Assembly (NCBI GenBank): GCA_030737835.1
Contig: JAUJYN010000013.1
Location: 4,742,850 to 4,806,849, forward strand
DNA from: Acorus gramineus
Lineage: Eukaryota; Streptophyta; Magnoliopsida; Acorales; Acoraceae
Reading direction: 5' to 3'
DNA: 64,000 nucleotides
The notes beneath the pieces were generated by a model. That model made no database searches and was not told where the DNA came from. It was given only the letters and a program-made list of their open reading frames with translations. Numbering within the stretch: position 1 is the first letter of the stretch; every line of letters begins with the position of its first letter. Positions 11,176-22,800 of this stretch are shown here, in pieces. The translations under genes and the position numbers were made by a program.

Positions 11176-12141
11176 GTTTTATGTAAGCAAAACCATCACA
11201 GGCATGTCTAAGTCACCCTATATATATATGCACCTATATCTATCTAAATAACCATGTATTTAACTTGAGTTGAGTCAAAACCCACTACAGGTATATCTAA
11301 AACACCCCTATATATATATATATGCACATGTATCTATCTAAATAAACATGTACTTAATTTGAGTTTATATAGTTGTGCCTTGGAAACATCTTTGAACACT
11401 TTATCTCACGTATCTCCAATGAATTTCGGACGTATTTTTCAGATTTTCGGATATTTATTTTCAAATTTAAGACATTTGTTTTCAGATTTTGGATATTTTC
11501 AAGTATTATATTGCCTATATCAATGAATATTCTGATTTTCTGTACTCTCTTTATGTTTTGAGCACCTTTTGGGCATTCTGTTGCATAATTTTCAAAGCAA
11601 ATTTTTGGCACATCTTTTGGGCATCTATAAGCATTTTTATTGTATATGTCAGTTGCATTTCGGTACATTTTCAGGATTTTCATTAGGGCTACGACATTTA
11701 AACCTGGGCATTTTGTCTCTCAGTACATGCAAGTCAGGATTGATTTCCCATAGTCCAATTTTCTTTGAGTTATCAATAAAATGATCCTTCTCCAATTATT
11801 CGAAAGTATCCCCTTTTTATTTCTGTCATGATATCCCCCTGTTTGCTGAGTTGCAACGCACGGTAGGCACAGGGAATCCAACGCCGGGCTGCAGCACACG
11901 AAGGCTAGGAACCCCAACCGAGGGTTGGATCACTCATTGACATTTAGATCAAATATTCCCTTCTCCCTTCGATGATCATTTCATTGATGGATCATAAGAA
12001 AATTGCTTCCATGTTTATCTCCTGACTTGTATCTACCAGAAAACAATGCCTGATGGTTAAACCGATCAAAATGAGGTCTCTCTTCTTATCCTCGAATGGT
12101 GCTTCAAGCTTCACTTGAAACACCATCCGAGGAGGGGCAAT
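11176..12141 (+). other. Tat1 distal 3' untranslated region and purine tract
   Basis: AT-rich non-coding DNA with two (TA)n runs near 11,220 and 11,310. Each run is followed by a similar phrase (GCAC-TATCTATCTAAATAA), a short internal duplication. A purine tract GAGGAGGGG at about 12,129-12,137 directly precedes the TG of the LTR and fits a second-strand primer site. Confidence 0.65.
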
Positions 12142-12394
12142 TGTAGATACCCCATTTTGATCGGTCAGAACTGTAAAACACTTATCATTTGTGATATCTT
12201 AGTTTGCAGGTCTAAGCCCCGATGATCTTCTCTGAGTCAGAATAATCACTTGAGTAGGGAAAGGGAAGAAAAGAAAGCATGAGCGCAACGAGTTCTCAAA
12301 GGAAAGCTCAAGAAAAGAAGTACCATTGCCCAGAACGGTTAAGTCTTTAGTTGTTCAATAAGACGTTTGAAAATCTGTCTGGTGACTAAGACGA

Positions 12395-12650
12395 GCGATC
12401 TCCCACTCGTCGTACTGGACGATCTTTCTGAGGATTGTCGACTTCGACGATCTTTGAAAGGATTGTCGAACTGGACAATCTTTCTAAGGATTGTCGACTT
12501 CGACGATCTTTGGGGGGATTGTCGAACTCGACGATCTTTCTGAGGATTGTCGAACTCGACGATCTTTGAAAGGATTGTCGAACTGGACGATCTTTCTGAG
12601 GATTGTCGACTTCGACGATCTTTGGGGGGATTGTCGACCTGGACAATGGG
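12395..12650 (+). repeat. 28-bp GATTGTCGA minisatellite in the Tat1 LTR
   Basis: About eight 28-bp units alternate between GATTGTCGACTTCGACGATC and GATTGTCGAACTGGACGATC forms. Each unit contains an inverted repeat around TCGA. The array lies just upstream of the TATA box. Confidence 0.85.
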
Positions 12651-12818
12651 ATGGCGGATCGTCAAAAAAACTGGGATAAGTTCAGCTCGAAAAGGACGGC
12701 ATGGCTTGCATTTTTTCGCCTCTCCACCAACGTCAGCCACTTCGGGTGAACGTGGGAGCGTCGTGGGGCACTCATGACTTCCCCAAACAGGTGTCAAGAA
12801 GGTGGTGGTCGTTTGGGC

Positions 12819-12826
12819 TATAAAAG
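12819..12826 (+). promoter_or_regulatory. TATA box of the Tat1 LTR promoter
   Basis: TATAAAAG in a GC-rich context, about 680 bp into the LTR, in the right place for the U3 promoter. Predicted from sequence only. Confidence 0.6.
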
Positions 12827-12917
12827 GGAGGTTTTGGAGGAGGAGAACCATCTCTTTAACTCATCTTTTACCCATCCTTTAGTCTCCAAAGCCTCTCCTA
12901 GCCACTCCACTCGAGAC

Positions 12918-13345
12918 CAACAGCCCTTTCACCACTCTCCACCCTCCATTTCCGAGCACCACCACCCCCTACACCAGCAGCCACCCCAAACAACCACCCA
13001 CCACCCTCACCTACCACCTAACCCCTCCCATTCCTCTCCAAAAGCCACCCATCCGAACCCACCTTGTTCTTTATCACCAACAGCCCTTTCACCACTCTCC
13101 ACCCTCCATTTCCGAGCACCACCACCCCCTACACCGGCAGCCACCCCAAACAACCACCCACCACCCTCACCTACCACCTAACCCCTCCCATTCCTCTCCA
13201 AAAGCCACCCATCCGAACCCACCTTGTTCTTTATCACCAACAGCCCTCTCAACACTCTCCACCCTCCATTCCGAGCACCACCACCCCCTACACCAACAAC
13301 CACTCCAAGCAACCACCCACCACACCTCCCTACCCTCACTTCCCT
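12918..13345 (+). repeat. 160-bp tandem repeat in the Tat1 LTR
   Basis: Two full 160-bp units and a partial third are C-rich (CCACC, CCTCCC) and nearly identical. They lie just downstream of the TATA box, in the transcribed part of the LTR. They read as Pro/His-rich peptides in several frames, which is a composition effect and not evidence of a protein. Confidence 0.85.
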
Positions 13346-13789
13346 TCCCTTTCCCCCTTTTTTTTTTCTTTTACTTAAAAGAACTTGTATAATATATCAT
13401 TTCTCATAAAACCCTTAAGCAGGTTGTAACAAGCTTACTAAATCAAATAAAAATAAGTTTAATCAAAGTTGAGAGTGTTGGAGTACATCATTGGACTTTT
13501 ATCAGTTCTTTTGGAAACTATACGCAGCTGGCGGACGACCCTAGCTTGGATCGTTGGTCAGTTGGTCTAGGGACCATTTGAACACTCCCCTTTGCAAGTT
13601 TGGGTACCTCCCAAGGACTACTAACCCCTTTTTGTTTTATTCTGTTTGCTTTATTTGTCACTTACTGCTTTATATGTTTGTTATTACCCTTTTATATACT
13701 GTTTATATGCTGTTTTTTTTTGTTTTTCTCAGTTTCTTGTTAACATAAAGCCTCCCACTAATTTTGTTAATTTTTTTTTGGAATTTACC

Positions 13790-14095
13790 CTCGACAACCC
13801 CCCCTGGCTCGTCGAACTCGACAATCCCCCCTGGCTCGTCGAACTCGGCAATGCCCCCTGGCTCGTCGAACTGGACAACCCCCCCTGGCTCGTCGAACTC
13901 GGCAATCCCCCCTGGCTCATCGAACTCGACAATCCCCCTTCAACTCGTCAAACCCGACAATCCACCTTTAACTCGTCAAACCCGACAATTCCCCTTTAAC
14001 TCGTCAAACCCAACAATCCACTTATAACTTGTCAATCTCGACAACTCCCCTGTGGCTCGTCGAGACCAACAATCCCTTCTGGTTCATCAAGCCCT
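13790..14095 (+). repeat. 27-bp CTCGTCGAACTCGACAAT minisatellite in the Tat1 LTR
   Basis: About eleven units of 27 bp carry the core CTCGTCGAACTCGACAATCC, with drift toward the right end. The TCGA-centred core is related to the arrays at 7.1 kb and 12.4 kb. Confidence 0.85.
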
Positions 14096-14646
14096 ATAGT
14101 TCACCTCCAGTCTATTGACCAGAAAGAACACCTTTTTTTATCCCATTTACCGACCTTGCACAAAAAAAAGGAGTATCTTTCTCTCTCTTTGGGTTTGCAG
14201 GATCAATCTGAGCTTAAACACCTCAAGGCACGGCCGGCCGTGATCCTTGAGAGGAGAACCCGCATCCCTCGTTGAAGGCGAGTAATAACAGAAGAAATAT
14301 TCTTTTCTTGCTTTTAAGGAAAAGCAAGTGGCGATCACACCAACGTCCCTGGAAGCGGTCGGGCAACCTTGGACGATCCATCAAGTGGTGATTCGAAGCG
14401 CCGTGTGCGTGACGGAACCAAACTTGAAGGAACCTGGATTCACGACCAACGCCGTGTCAAAATCCAACACCGACACCATATCAACCCAAGCTTTAAAAAT
14501 ATCCACTCTCTGAATCAGGAAAACAATTTCGTCGATTTCAATATTCTTGGTTCTCACAATTTCCTTGGCTAGAGTACTCTCCTTCAAAGGATAAAGCATT
14601 TTGATTTCCTTGCTTTCTCTTTGAAAAAAATCCACCGATCTGTCTT

Positions 14647-16655
14647 GCATTTACTACTGATGGGTTTAAAAGTTGAAAAAGGGTTAATGATGGAAATAGA
14701 TGTGCATTTTTGCATCATTTAAGAGGTCCCACTTCACCACATAACAATGCTATAAAAGCTTGTGAGGATTTATTGAAACCTTCTCAACATATCGACAAAG
14801 TGATGAATGTACAATCTTCAGAGCAAATTTTGAAAAACCGATTGAGACTCAAGACAACAGTTGCGAGCGTTCGGTGGCTTGCATTTCAAGCATGTGCTTT
14901 CAGAGGTCATGATGAATCTGTAGATTCAAAAAATCGTGGTAATTTCATTGAATTAGTAAAGTTTGTGGCCAAATTTAACAACGAAATTGCTGAAGTTGTT
15001 TTAGAAAAAGCTCCAGGAAATGCCAAGTATATCTCACCAGCTATTCAAAAGGAGATTTTGCATATTCTCGCTAACAAAGTGAGAAATAAAATTCGTGAGG
15101 AAGTTGGGGATGCCAAATTTTGTATTCTTGTTGATGAAGCACAAGATGAATCCAAGAAAGAGCAAATGGCCAATATTTTAAGATTCGTTGATGATTACGG
15201 TTTTATATGAGAGCGTTTTTTTTTGCAATTATGGGTGTTGTAGACACCAATGCATCAACCCTTAAAAAAGTGATATCTGATGTCCTTGCTCATTACAATC
15301 TCCATATTCATAATATGCGAGGTCAAGGGTATGACGGTGCTAGCAATATGCATGGTGCATGGAAAGGATTGCAGGCTTTGTTCCTTAGAGATTGGCCATA
15401 TGCATATTATGTACATTGTTTTGCCTATTGACTACAGTTAGCCTTAGTTGCAGCATCTAAAGACATGACTTCTTTTTGGCTATTCTTTTCAACATTGACA
15501 TCCATTGTTAATATTGTTGTTGCATCTCCCAAATGTCATAGTGAGTTACAAGTTGCTCAAGCAGATGAAATTGCAAGTATGTCAGCTAGTGGTGAACTTG
15601 AGACTGGTAGAGGGGCTAATCAAATTGGTACTTTACATCGAGCTGGAGCTACTCGATGGAGCTCTCATTTTAGTTCCATTAATAGCTTGATAGATAAGTT
15701 TGGTCCATCTTGTACAGTTCTTAAAAAAATTATAGAGGATGGATCAACTAACTCTATACGTGGAGAAGCTTCTGGTGCCTATATTGCGATGAGATCATTT
15801 GAATTTGTATTTATCTTGCATTTATTATACAGAACCATGGGTATCACTGAAGTACTTTGTCAAGCCTTGCAACAAAAATCTCAAGACATTTTAAATGCTA
15901 TGAGTTTAATCTCAACCACAAAAGAACTCCTCTTGAGATTGAGGAATGATGGTTGAGATATTTTTTTTGAAAGTGTGGTTATATTTTGCAATCGGTATGA
16001 CATTGATATGCCTGACATGCATGCTCCTTATATGGTGGGTACACGTCGTTCTTGTCAACAAAAGGGCAACAACAGAAATATGTTAGAGCATTATCAATTT
16101 GAATTATTTAATGAAGCAATAGATTTCCAGTTGCAAGAGTTAAATAACAGATTCAGCGATGGAGCAATGGAACTTCTTATTTTTAGCTCGGCTTTGGATC
16201 CTAGTGATTGTTATAGAGCATTTAAAATTGATGATATTTGTAATCTAGTTGAAAAGTTTTATCCTCAAGATTTCACTAAGCAAGAGACATGCACTTTGAG
16301 AATTCAACTACAACATTATGAGCTTGATATACTTTGTCATCCAGATTTTGAGAACATGTCTACGATTTATGAATTATGTCAAAGATTAGTTGAAACAAGA
16401 AAGTCAAAAGTCTATACTTTGATTGATAAATTGATTCGTCTTGTGTTAACTCTTCCTGTTTCTACAGCAACTACTGAACGAGCATTTTCAGCTATGAAGC
16501 TTGTTAAAACAGCACTTCACTCGAAGATGGATGATGATTTTTTTTTTACAGATTCTATGATAGTCTACATTGAAAAAGAATTTGCTGAAAATATTGACTT
16601 AGATTCGATGATAGATGAATTTTATTCTCTGAATGATCGTCGGGCACAACTTTAG
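14647..16655 (+). pseudogene. hAT transposase (ZMYM1/DUF4371-type), broken
   Basis: The reading enters at AFTTDGFKS, the region after the N-terminal TTF zinc finger, which is missing. It continues through GPTSPHNNA, the DUF4371 domain (FCILVDEAQDESKKEQM), QGYDGASNMHG and the RWSSHF region, to the C-terminal dimerisation domain LPVSTATTERAFSAMK near 16,450-16,500. Damage includes in-frame stops near 14,664, 15,429 and 15,954 and a frameshift near 15,205. Transposases of this type cut and paste hAT elements. This copy is dead. Confidence 0.85.
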
Positions 16656-16837
16656 TAATGTATTTTTCTAGAAAAAAAACATGATCTTTTTTCTGATTTT
16701 GAATTTTTACTTTTGTATGTCAAAATTTATTAGAGACTTATGAACTCGTTTAATTTATATTAAATTCAAATTGTGTTTTAGCTTTTGAATTCATGTTAGG
16801 CCCCCCCCCCCCCCCCCCCCATCCTGGTTCCGCCCTG
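14647..16837 (+). mobile_element. hAT DNA transposon, 5'-truncated
   Basis: Transposase coding is followed by a short AT-rich 3' region, a C20 tract at 16,801-16,820 and the terminal inverted repeat ATCCTGGTTCCGCCCTG, ending at 16,837. The 5' inverted repeat and the first part of the gene are absent. Coding starts abruptly next to the Tat1 LTR, so the missing half may lie left of the window beyond Tat1. Confidence 0.8.
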
Positions 16838-17400
16838 GATTGCTATTTTTAATCCCTCTGGTAGCTAATTAATTTCAATTACCCAAACATGTTCAATGTC
16901 TTGATATACACAGGAAAAATTACCGGTAAGTGCAAAAATTGTTATATATAACCAAAAAAACAAAGATAAATGTTAAACCCGTGTAAGATAATAACTCAAA
17001 AAGCTTTGCACGTCCGCATAGAATTTGTAAAACTGTTGAAGTACTTCAATGACTCAAGGATTTTTTCCTTTTTCTTTGAGCGACGACTGACTTTCATAAA
17101 AAATTATTTTATTCCATTTGTAAGGGAATGTGTTCCATTTTTTTATGCTTTTTCTGTCTCTTGCGATAGGAATTTTTTTTTTTGGAAAGCCAAGTTGATT
17201 ATTTTTTTTTTAAAATTGTATACACAGTCCAATTCACCTGGTATAATTTTAATTTTTAAAAAATAGTGTACCAAAATTAATAAGATATATATATATTTTT
17301 TAAAAGATGATTTATATACTCTATCGGGTAATCAATTAAGATTTTTATGGACAAAATGTCCATGTTCATGGATTTGTAAATTTTATGTTATTCAATCAGG
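16838..17400. other. AT-rich intergenic stretch
   Basis: Non-coding DNA with several T-runs and a (TA)n near 17,285. No gene, RNA or element ends were recognised. Confidence 0.5.
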
Positions 17401-17640
17401 AGATTGGCTCATGGACAATTGAGGCGTAATTTTGTGGACAAAAAGTCCAGCGTTATTCGATTGAGATATTATTTCGTGGACAAAAAATTCAGCGTTATTC
17501 AATTGAGACATTATTTCATGGACATAAAGTCTATTGTTATTCGATTGAGACATTATTTCATGGACAAAAAGTCCAGTGTTATTCGATTGAGATTCCTCAT
17601 AGTAGACATTTTGTCACGTGTTATTCAATTTAAATATGAT
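17400..17640 (+). repeat. 42-bp minisatellite
   Basis: About five imperfect units of 42 bp contain TGGACAAAAAGTCCAG then TTATTCGATTGAGA. TGGACAAAAAGTCCA is itself a small inverted repeat (TGGAC/GTCCA), so each unit could fold into a hairpin. Confidence 0.75.
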
Positions 17641-17729
17641 TTGTGAAGAATTTCATAAGTCATTAATTTTTATGGACTTTAGAAAGAGAAATATAAAGGA
17701 AAAAGTCATTTCAAAATCCCACCCAAATG

Positions 17730-18153
17730 TAGGGCTGGTAAACGAACCAAGTCGCTCGGGCTCGGCTCGGGCTCAGCTCGGTTTGAGCTCGTTCAGGCTC
17801 TTTTAATTAGATAAACGAGCGAGCTTGAACAATTTTTAAAGCTCGGTTAGGCTCGGAACCTGGATCGAGCTTCATTTTGTGTTTAAACTCAGCTCATTTG
17901 TGTTATAAAAAAACTTAATTGTAGCTTAACTCAACTCATTTATAAAATCAAAACATTAAACCAATACAAAGTTATGCTCGTTTAGACTCATAAACTTAGC
18001 TCATTTAGGCTAAAATTTTGTTTTCAACCCCTAGAAACCCTAAAATAAAGAAGAACACTAGGCTTGTGAGTTTGACTCGGCTCAGCTCATTTATAAACGA
18101 ACTGAGCTTGAACATGTCAAAGCTCGGCTCGTTCGGCTCGTTTACCACCCCTA
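17730..18153. mobile_element. hAT-type MITE, copy 1 (424 bp)
   Basis: The ends are inverted: TAGGGCTGGTAAACGA on the left and the complement of TAGGGGTGGTAAACGA on the right. The flanks are a perfect 8-bp duplication, CCCAAATG, at 17,722-17,729 and 18,154-18,161. An 8-bp target duplication is characteristic of hAT. The body is full of GCTCGGCTCG and GAGCT motifs and has no coding capacity. A second copy is at 34,298. Confidence 0.9.
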
Positions 18154-18960
18154 CCCAAATGGGTGGGATTCTCACAGACTTTTTATTCTAACATTGTTAA
18201 TATCTCTTATTTTTTTTCTTTTAACAGAACTTCTTTCTTTTATGGCAGATGGTTATCTTATGTCTTTTATATTTTTATTCTCGTGTTAGTCTTTACCCAA
18301 ACCATGTACCATACTTTTAAAGTCCAACTCTACACAAATAACACTCTCAAAAACAAAAAATTCCTGCAACTGATGAAATTTTCACAACATATACTATAAT
18401 TATATAATAATTTTTACTTTATTCTGAACTACAATATAATAATAATTCATTCACAATCACTGTGAACTTAGATCACCCATATATGTCATACAAAACCATC
18501 CAATCGGTCATATGTCGACAACATTCCAATTATTCACTAGACCCCAATCAAAATGCATTCATGACTGAGGTATTTAGAAACATGCTTGAAAAGTAGCTTT
18601 TCACTTAAAATTACTCTTAAAATTAAATTATCAAGAAGTATACTTTTATTATATTTAGGAAAATCTCAATTTTCCTTGTTCATAAATAAAAACTGTTTTT
18701 TCTTTTTTTCCTTATAAAATTTAGGATCATTTGGGGCATTTGGAAACATGTTTAAATTATATATGATTCCTATAAAAGCATAATCATCCAAACATATGTC
18801 CAAACACTATATTTGAAAGTGGGTGTTTTTATCATGGCATTCTAGCAATATGCATTTCAGATATATGAAGATTGATATTTATTATATTAAATTACATTTT
18901 ATGTTGGGTATGAATAATTCATGTTGAATTTGAATATTTGAGTTTTTTATTTGTTATTTA
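18154..18960. other. AT-rich intergenic stretch
   Basis: No gene, RNA or element ends were recognised. Small chance open frames only. Confidence 0.5.
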
Positions 18961-19290
18961 AAAAATTCAAAAACAAGTACACGAGAATCAATGGAAATCC
19001 ACCTATGAAAGTTTACAAAAGTATCTGAAATTCCATGAGAGTCAATACGTGAAAGACTATAAAGGTCTATAAAAGTTTGTGAAAATCCATGAGAGTCAAT
19101 ATGTGAAAGTCTGCAAAAATCTGTGAAAGTCCATGAGAGTTAATATGTGAAAGTCTGCAAAAGTCTGTGAAAGTCAAATAAAGTTAATATGTGAAAGTTT
19201 AGAAAAGTTTACGAAAGTCCATGAAAGTCAATATGTAAAAGTCTATAAAAGTCGGTGAAAGTTTTCAAAAATCTGTGAAAGCTTGCAAAG
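18960..19290 (+). repeat. 44-bp minisatellite (CCATGAGAGTCAATATGTGA)
   Basis: Six to seven imperfect 44-bp units share CCATGAGAGTCAATATGTGA followed by AAGTCTGCAAAAGTCTGTGA. The inner motif AAAGTCT/AAAGTCC repeats at about half the unit length, so the unit itself grew from a shorter repeat. Confidence 0.8.
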
Positions 19291-19428
19291 TCTACAAATG
19301 TCCATCACTTAAATAATGTTCACAAAAATCTATCAAAGTCTATATCGACCACCCTTATTAAGTCTAATGAATTGTATGAATTTATTTTTAAAAACTCTAA
19401 AAATTTTTAATGAGAAATATGTACTTCA

Positions 19429-19466
<38 letters not shown>

Positions 19467-19899
19467 AACTGAATGATTTTATAGACACCTTTATATATTA
19501 AGGACGAATACCCAAATGTTGAAACAAAAAATCGAAATAAAGACTCGTGGGACCTGAGCAGAAAAGAATTCTATCAAAACCCACCAACATGCCAACAACT
19601 CACTAAATCAGCAATATAAATATATAGTTGGATAGCTATTAGGACATATAAGACTAGCATGGTAACAGATACCACGTGCATGTGTAAATTATTTTTTAAA
19701 CAAAATATAAGTAGACCTTATTTAAAAAAATCATTTCATCCAACACAAACCCAACATATAATATAACTCCACAAGCTACCTGCCTACCTACGTACCCATG
19801 ACAACAAATCAACAATCTACTAACCTCCCAAATTCCCAAAACAATAAAAACCCACCTAAAAAATCACTAACATGCATCACACAAACTAACATTCGCCCA
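19291..19899. other. Downstream flank of gene A, with a TA run
   Basis: AT-rich, with (TA)n at about 19,433-19,462. Lies 3' of the minus-strand kinase gene and probably contains its 3' UTR. No other feature is seen. Confidence 0.45.
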
Positions 19900-22800
19900 C
19901 TACTCTACAACCGAAATCCCCTTCAAAACCTCCAAAACCTCCTCCATCGACGGCCTCATCTCCCTCTCCCCCTCCAAGCACCGCAAAGCCAGATCCCCCA
20001 CCGCAGCAACCATCCTCTTCACCTTCCAATCCGAATCAAACCCCAAATTCGGGTCCACCAACTCACCCAACGAGCCATTACGAATCTTCTCAACCGCCAT
20101 GTTCGAAAGATTTATCTCCCGCCTCCCCCTCGCGAGATCCACCGCGCGCTTCGACGATATAAGCTCGACCAGCACAACTCCAAAGCTATATACGTCGCTC
20201 TTGTTTGTCAATTGATAGCAGATCCGGTACTCGGGGTCCACGTACCCCGGCGTGCCTTGCGGGGCGGTGGACACGTGCGTGGCGTCCATCGGGAACAGAC
20301 GGGAGAGCCCAAAGTCCGCCACCTGTTAGGAAATATATTATATCTCAACAAATAATTATTTTGAAGAATCAATATACGGAAAATCAATAATATAAAAACA
20401 AAATATTCCGTAATTTAATAAAATTTGATCATAATTAAAATATATCTAACACCACCTTCACCCGGAAATCGCCGTCCAATAAGATGTTATTGGTCTTCAC
20501 GTCGCGGTGGATGATTGGGGGATCGGCCGCGTGGAGGTACGTGAGCGCCTCCGCCGTCTCGATTGCGACACGCATGCGGACGGGCCACGTGAGGGCGTTC
20601 TTGGGGGAGAGGGGGCCGTGGAGGTGGTCGGCCAGCGTTCCGTTGGGGACGTACTCGTAGACGAGGAGGAGGTCGCGGCCGTGGCGGGAGGTGCATCCGT
20701 AGAGGGAGACGAGGTTGGGGTGGCGGAGGCGGTTGAGGATCGCCACTTCGTTCATGAATTGCTCCACCCGCTTGTAGTTGTTCTTGTAGAGGCGCTTCAC
20801 CGCCACGACGCGCCCGTCCTGAAGTTTTCCTAGAGAGTTTAAAAGAGCCCAGTTACACCCAGTTTTTTTTTTTTAGAGTTTTAAATTGAAGTAACTCATT
20901 AACTCCTTCCACTCGCTCTAATAAAATATATATCTCATTAAAAATATTCACATCTTCAATAAATAATATCGTTCAATTAATTGGATGGTATATTTCATCT
21001 TTTATAAAATCACATGCCTTATTATACATGATATACATGTTTTTAAAAACAAAAAACATGTTCGATCTGTATTTTGTACTGTGAAATGAATTGAGTGTAT
21101 TACATTTCCTATTTAAAATTTGAAGGTGATTGTTTGTTCAAAAACATACATTGAAAAGTGGCATAAACGAAAAAGCTATTTGTAAAATTCCCTTTAAGTA
21201 TAATTTTTTGGGGTCTCAAATAGAATTATTCATCCTTTAACGTTGTACTTGGATAGATTCCAATCTATGTAAAATAAGTAATCTTTTTATCTGATTAGCT
21301 TGACAAATTTTATAGTGATTTTTTTGTTTTTTGGTTTACTCTAAATAAATCGTGAACTATATAATATATAACTTTAAAAAGACCATATAAATTGTTTGTG
21401 TTTAGGAATGTGTATGAGAAATGTATGCGTGATATGATATATATATTCTTTTAGGATTAGTGTGGGTGTTGGAGGATTTTAAAAATTATATAAGACTATA
21501 TTTTTATCCATTATTACACATGAACTCTAATAAGCAATTCCAACCCTTTCCAAAATAATTATAATTAATCGTTTACCCTAACTTATTAGATATACTTATC
21601 AGACTGTGATCATACACTACACTAATGCATCGAGAGTAGTATCATGATGAGTGATCTTCTGGGAGTTCACGCGTTGCACTGACCAATAAAAAACATATAA
21701 TTTCTTTTTGCCTATATAGTATACCCTTATTAATTCTTGGATTATTTCACAACCCCAAATCAGAGAACAGAGTCTGCTTTCGCTAAATTATGTAAACAAG
21801 GAGGATATACCTTTGTAGACGGTGCCGAAACCGCCGTTACCGAGTTCCCGCGAAGAGCTGAAGTTGTCGGTGGCCTCCTGGAGCTCTCCGTAACTGAAAA
21901 GGTGTTCGTGGTGAACAGGGTCGCAGAGTTCTGTGTCCCATTTGAAGGAGTCCTCGGACGAAACAGAGTCTGATGAAGAAGCGTTCGAAGGGAGTGTTCT
22001 ACGTTGTCGTCTGCGAAGGCGCCGACAGACAAAGAAGACGATCGCCAATGCAATTAAGGAGCCCCCAACCGCCGATCCAACGACTAGGGAAAAAAAAAAA
22101 ATTTAAAAATGATTTTGAGATATGCATCTTCAACCACAATAGCAAAGCCATTCAAATTTGTTAGAATGGTCCAAACAATGTTTTTGGTTGGTTGTTTTTG
22201 ATAACCAAAAAGGTGTGCACTCCAGGTATGCTAGTTATATTGAAAAGGTATTTATATTTCATTACTTTTGAATCAAAACCATAATTTAATTATACAATAA
22301 CAACACATTTCGACCCTATCAATCATGCGGAGCTACTAATTAATTTCAGGAGATATTAAAAAAATCAATAGTTCATCAATATTGAGGCTCCCCCGTTTGG
22401 ATCCGTGGTGGGAAAGCCGATAAAATGTTATTGGGAACCCATGCTGATTTAGATCATTATTTTGACGTTTCAAAAGCCCTCCAAACAATGATTCTTCTAT
22501 GCTGGTTTTTAGTATCACTGGATTTTCCAGAACGAGGACATCCCCACTGCGAATCCAAATGGTGACAAAAGAAAATGCAAAAGAAAGTACATGTAACTTA
22601 CCTATCCCAATCTTTGTTTTATTACCCTTCTTTTTATTTGAAGATTGGTTCCCCGAGGGAGGGGGTGGCTTGTCCGTATTGCCTGCCAATTCATAAGAGG
22701 CATCAGCAATTAGATACCATTAGAACATAGAATCAACTCAAAAATCAGTAGACCTCATTTTCATAATCAATACTTAAATTTTAAAACACACACGGGAAAA

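Larger units (their letters stand above)
1..14646 (+). mobile_element. Tat-lineage Ty3/gypsy LTR retrotransposon, 3' part (Tat1)
   Basis: Order of parts on the plus strand is protease, RT, RNase H, a second RNase H, integrase, then a long 3' region carrying antisense coding blocks, a purine tract and a 3' LTR. Two RNase H domains and a long 3' region with antisense genes are known marks of the Tat lineage (Ogre/Retand/RIRE2 kin). The left end, including gag and the 5' LTR, lies outside the window. The pol domains read well, so the copy looks fairly young, but it is a fossil with a few breaks. The right edge is placed where hAT transposase coding resumes, which suggests insertion into that hAT. 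The exact last base of the LTR is uncertain. Confidence 0.85.
12142..14646 (+). repeat. 3' LTR of Tat1
   Basis: It begins TGTAGATACCCCATTTTGAT right after the purine tract, a start typical of plant gypsy LTRs. A TATA box is at 12,819. Three different tandem-repeat arrays lie inside. The end is inferred from the point where hAT transposase coding begins (about 14,646). An earlier end near 14,327 is possible, because TGGCGATC following CA at 14,327 looks somewhat like a primer site. Confidence 0.65.

Noticed and set aside
12774-13378. Pro/His-rich open frames
   Set aside because: They fall in the C-rich 160-bp tandem repeat of the Tat1 LTR and are open in several frames because of composition.
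14328-14350. TGGCGATCACACC as a primer-binding site marking an LTR end at 14,327
   Set aside because: It does not match a plant tRNA 3' end that I can recall, and the hAT junction at about 14,646 is a better edge. Kept only as an alternative.
17435-19290. CRISPR-like regular repeats
   Set aside because: Units are contiguous minisatellites without unique spacers, in a plant genome.
20507-20833. Plus-strand open frame over gene A exon 4
   Set aside because: Shadow of the GC-rich kinase exon, whose minus-strand frame has all kinase motifs and splice sites.
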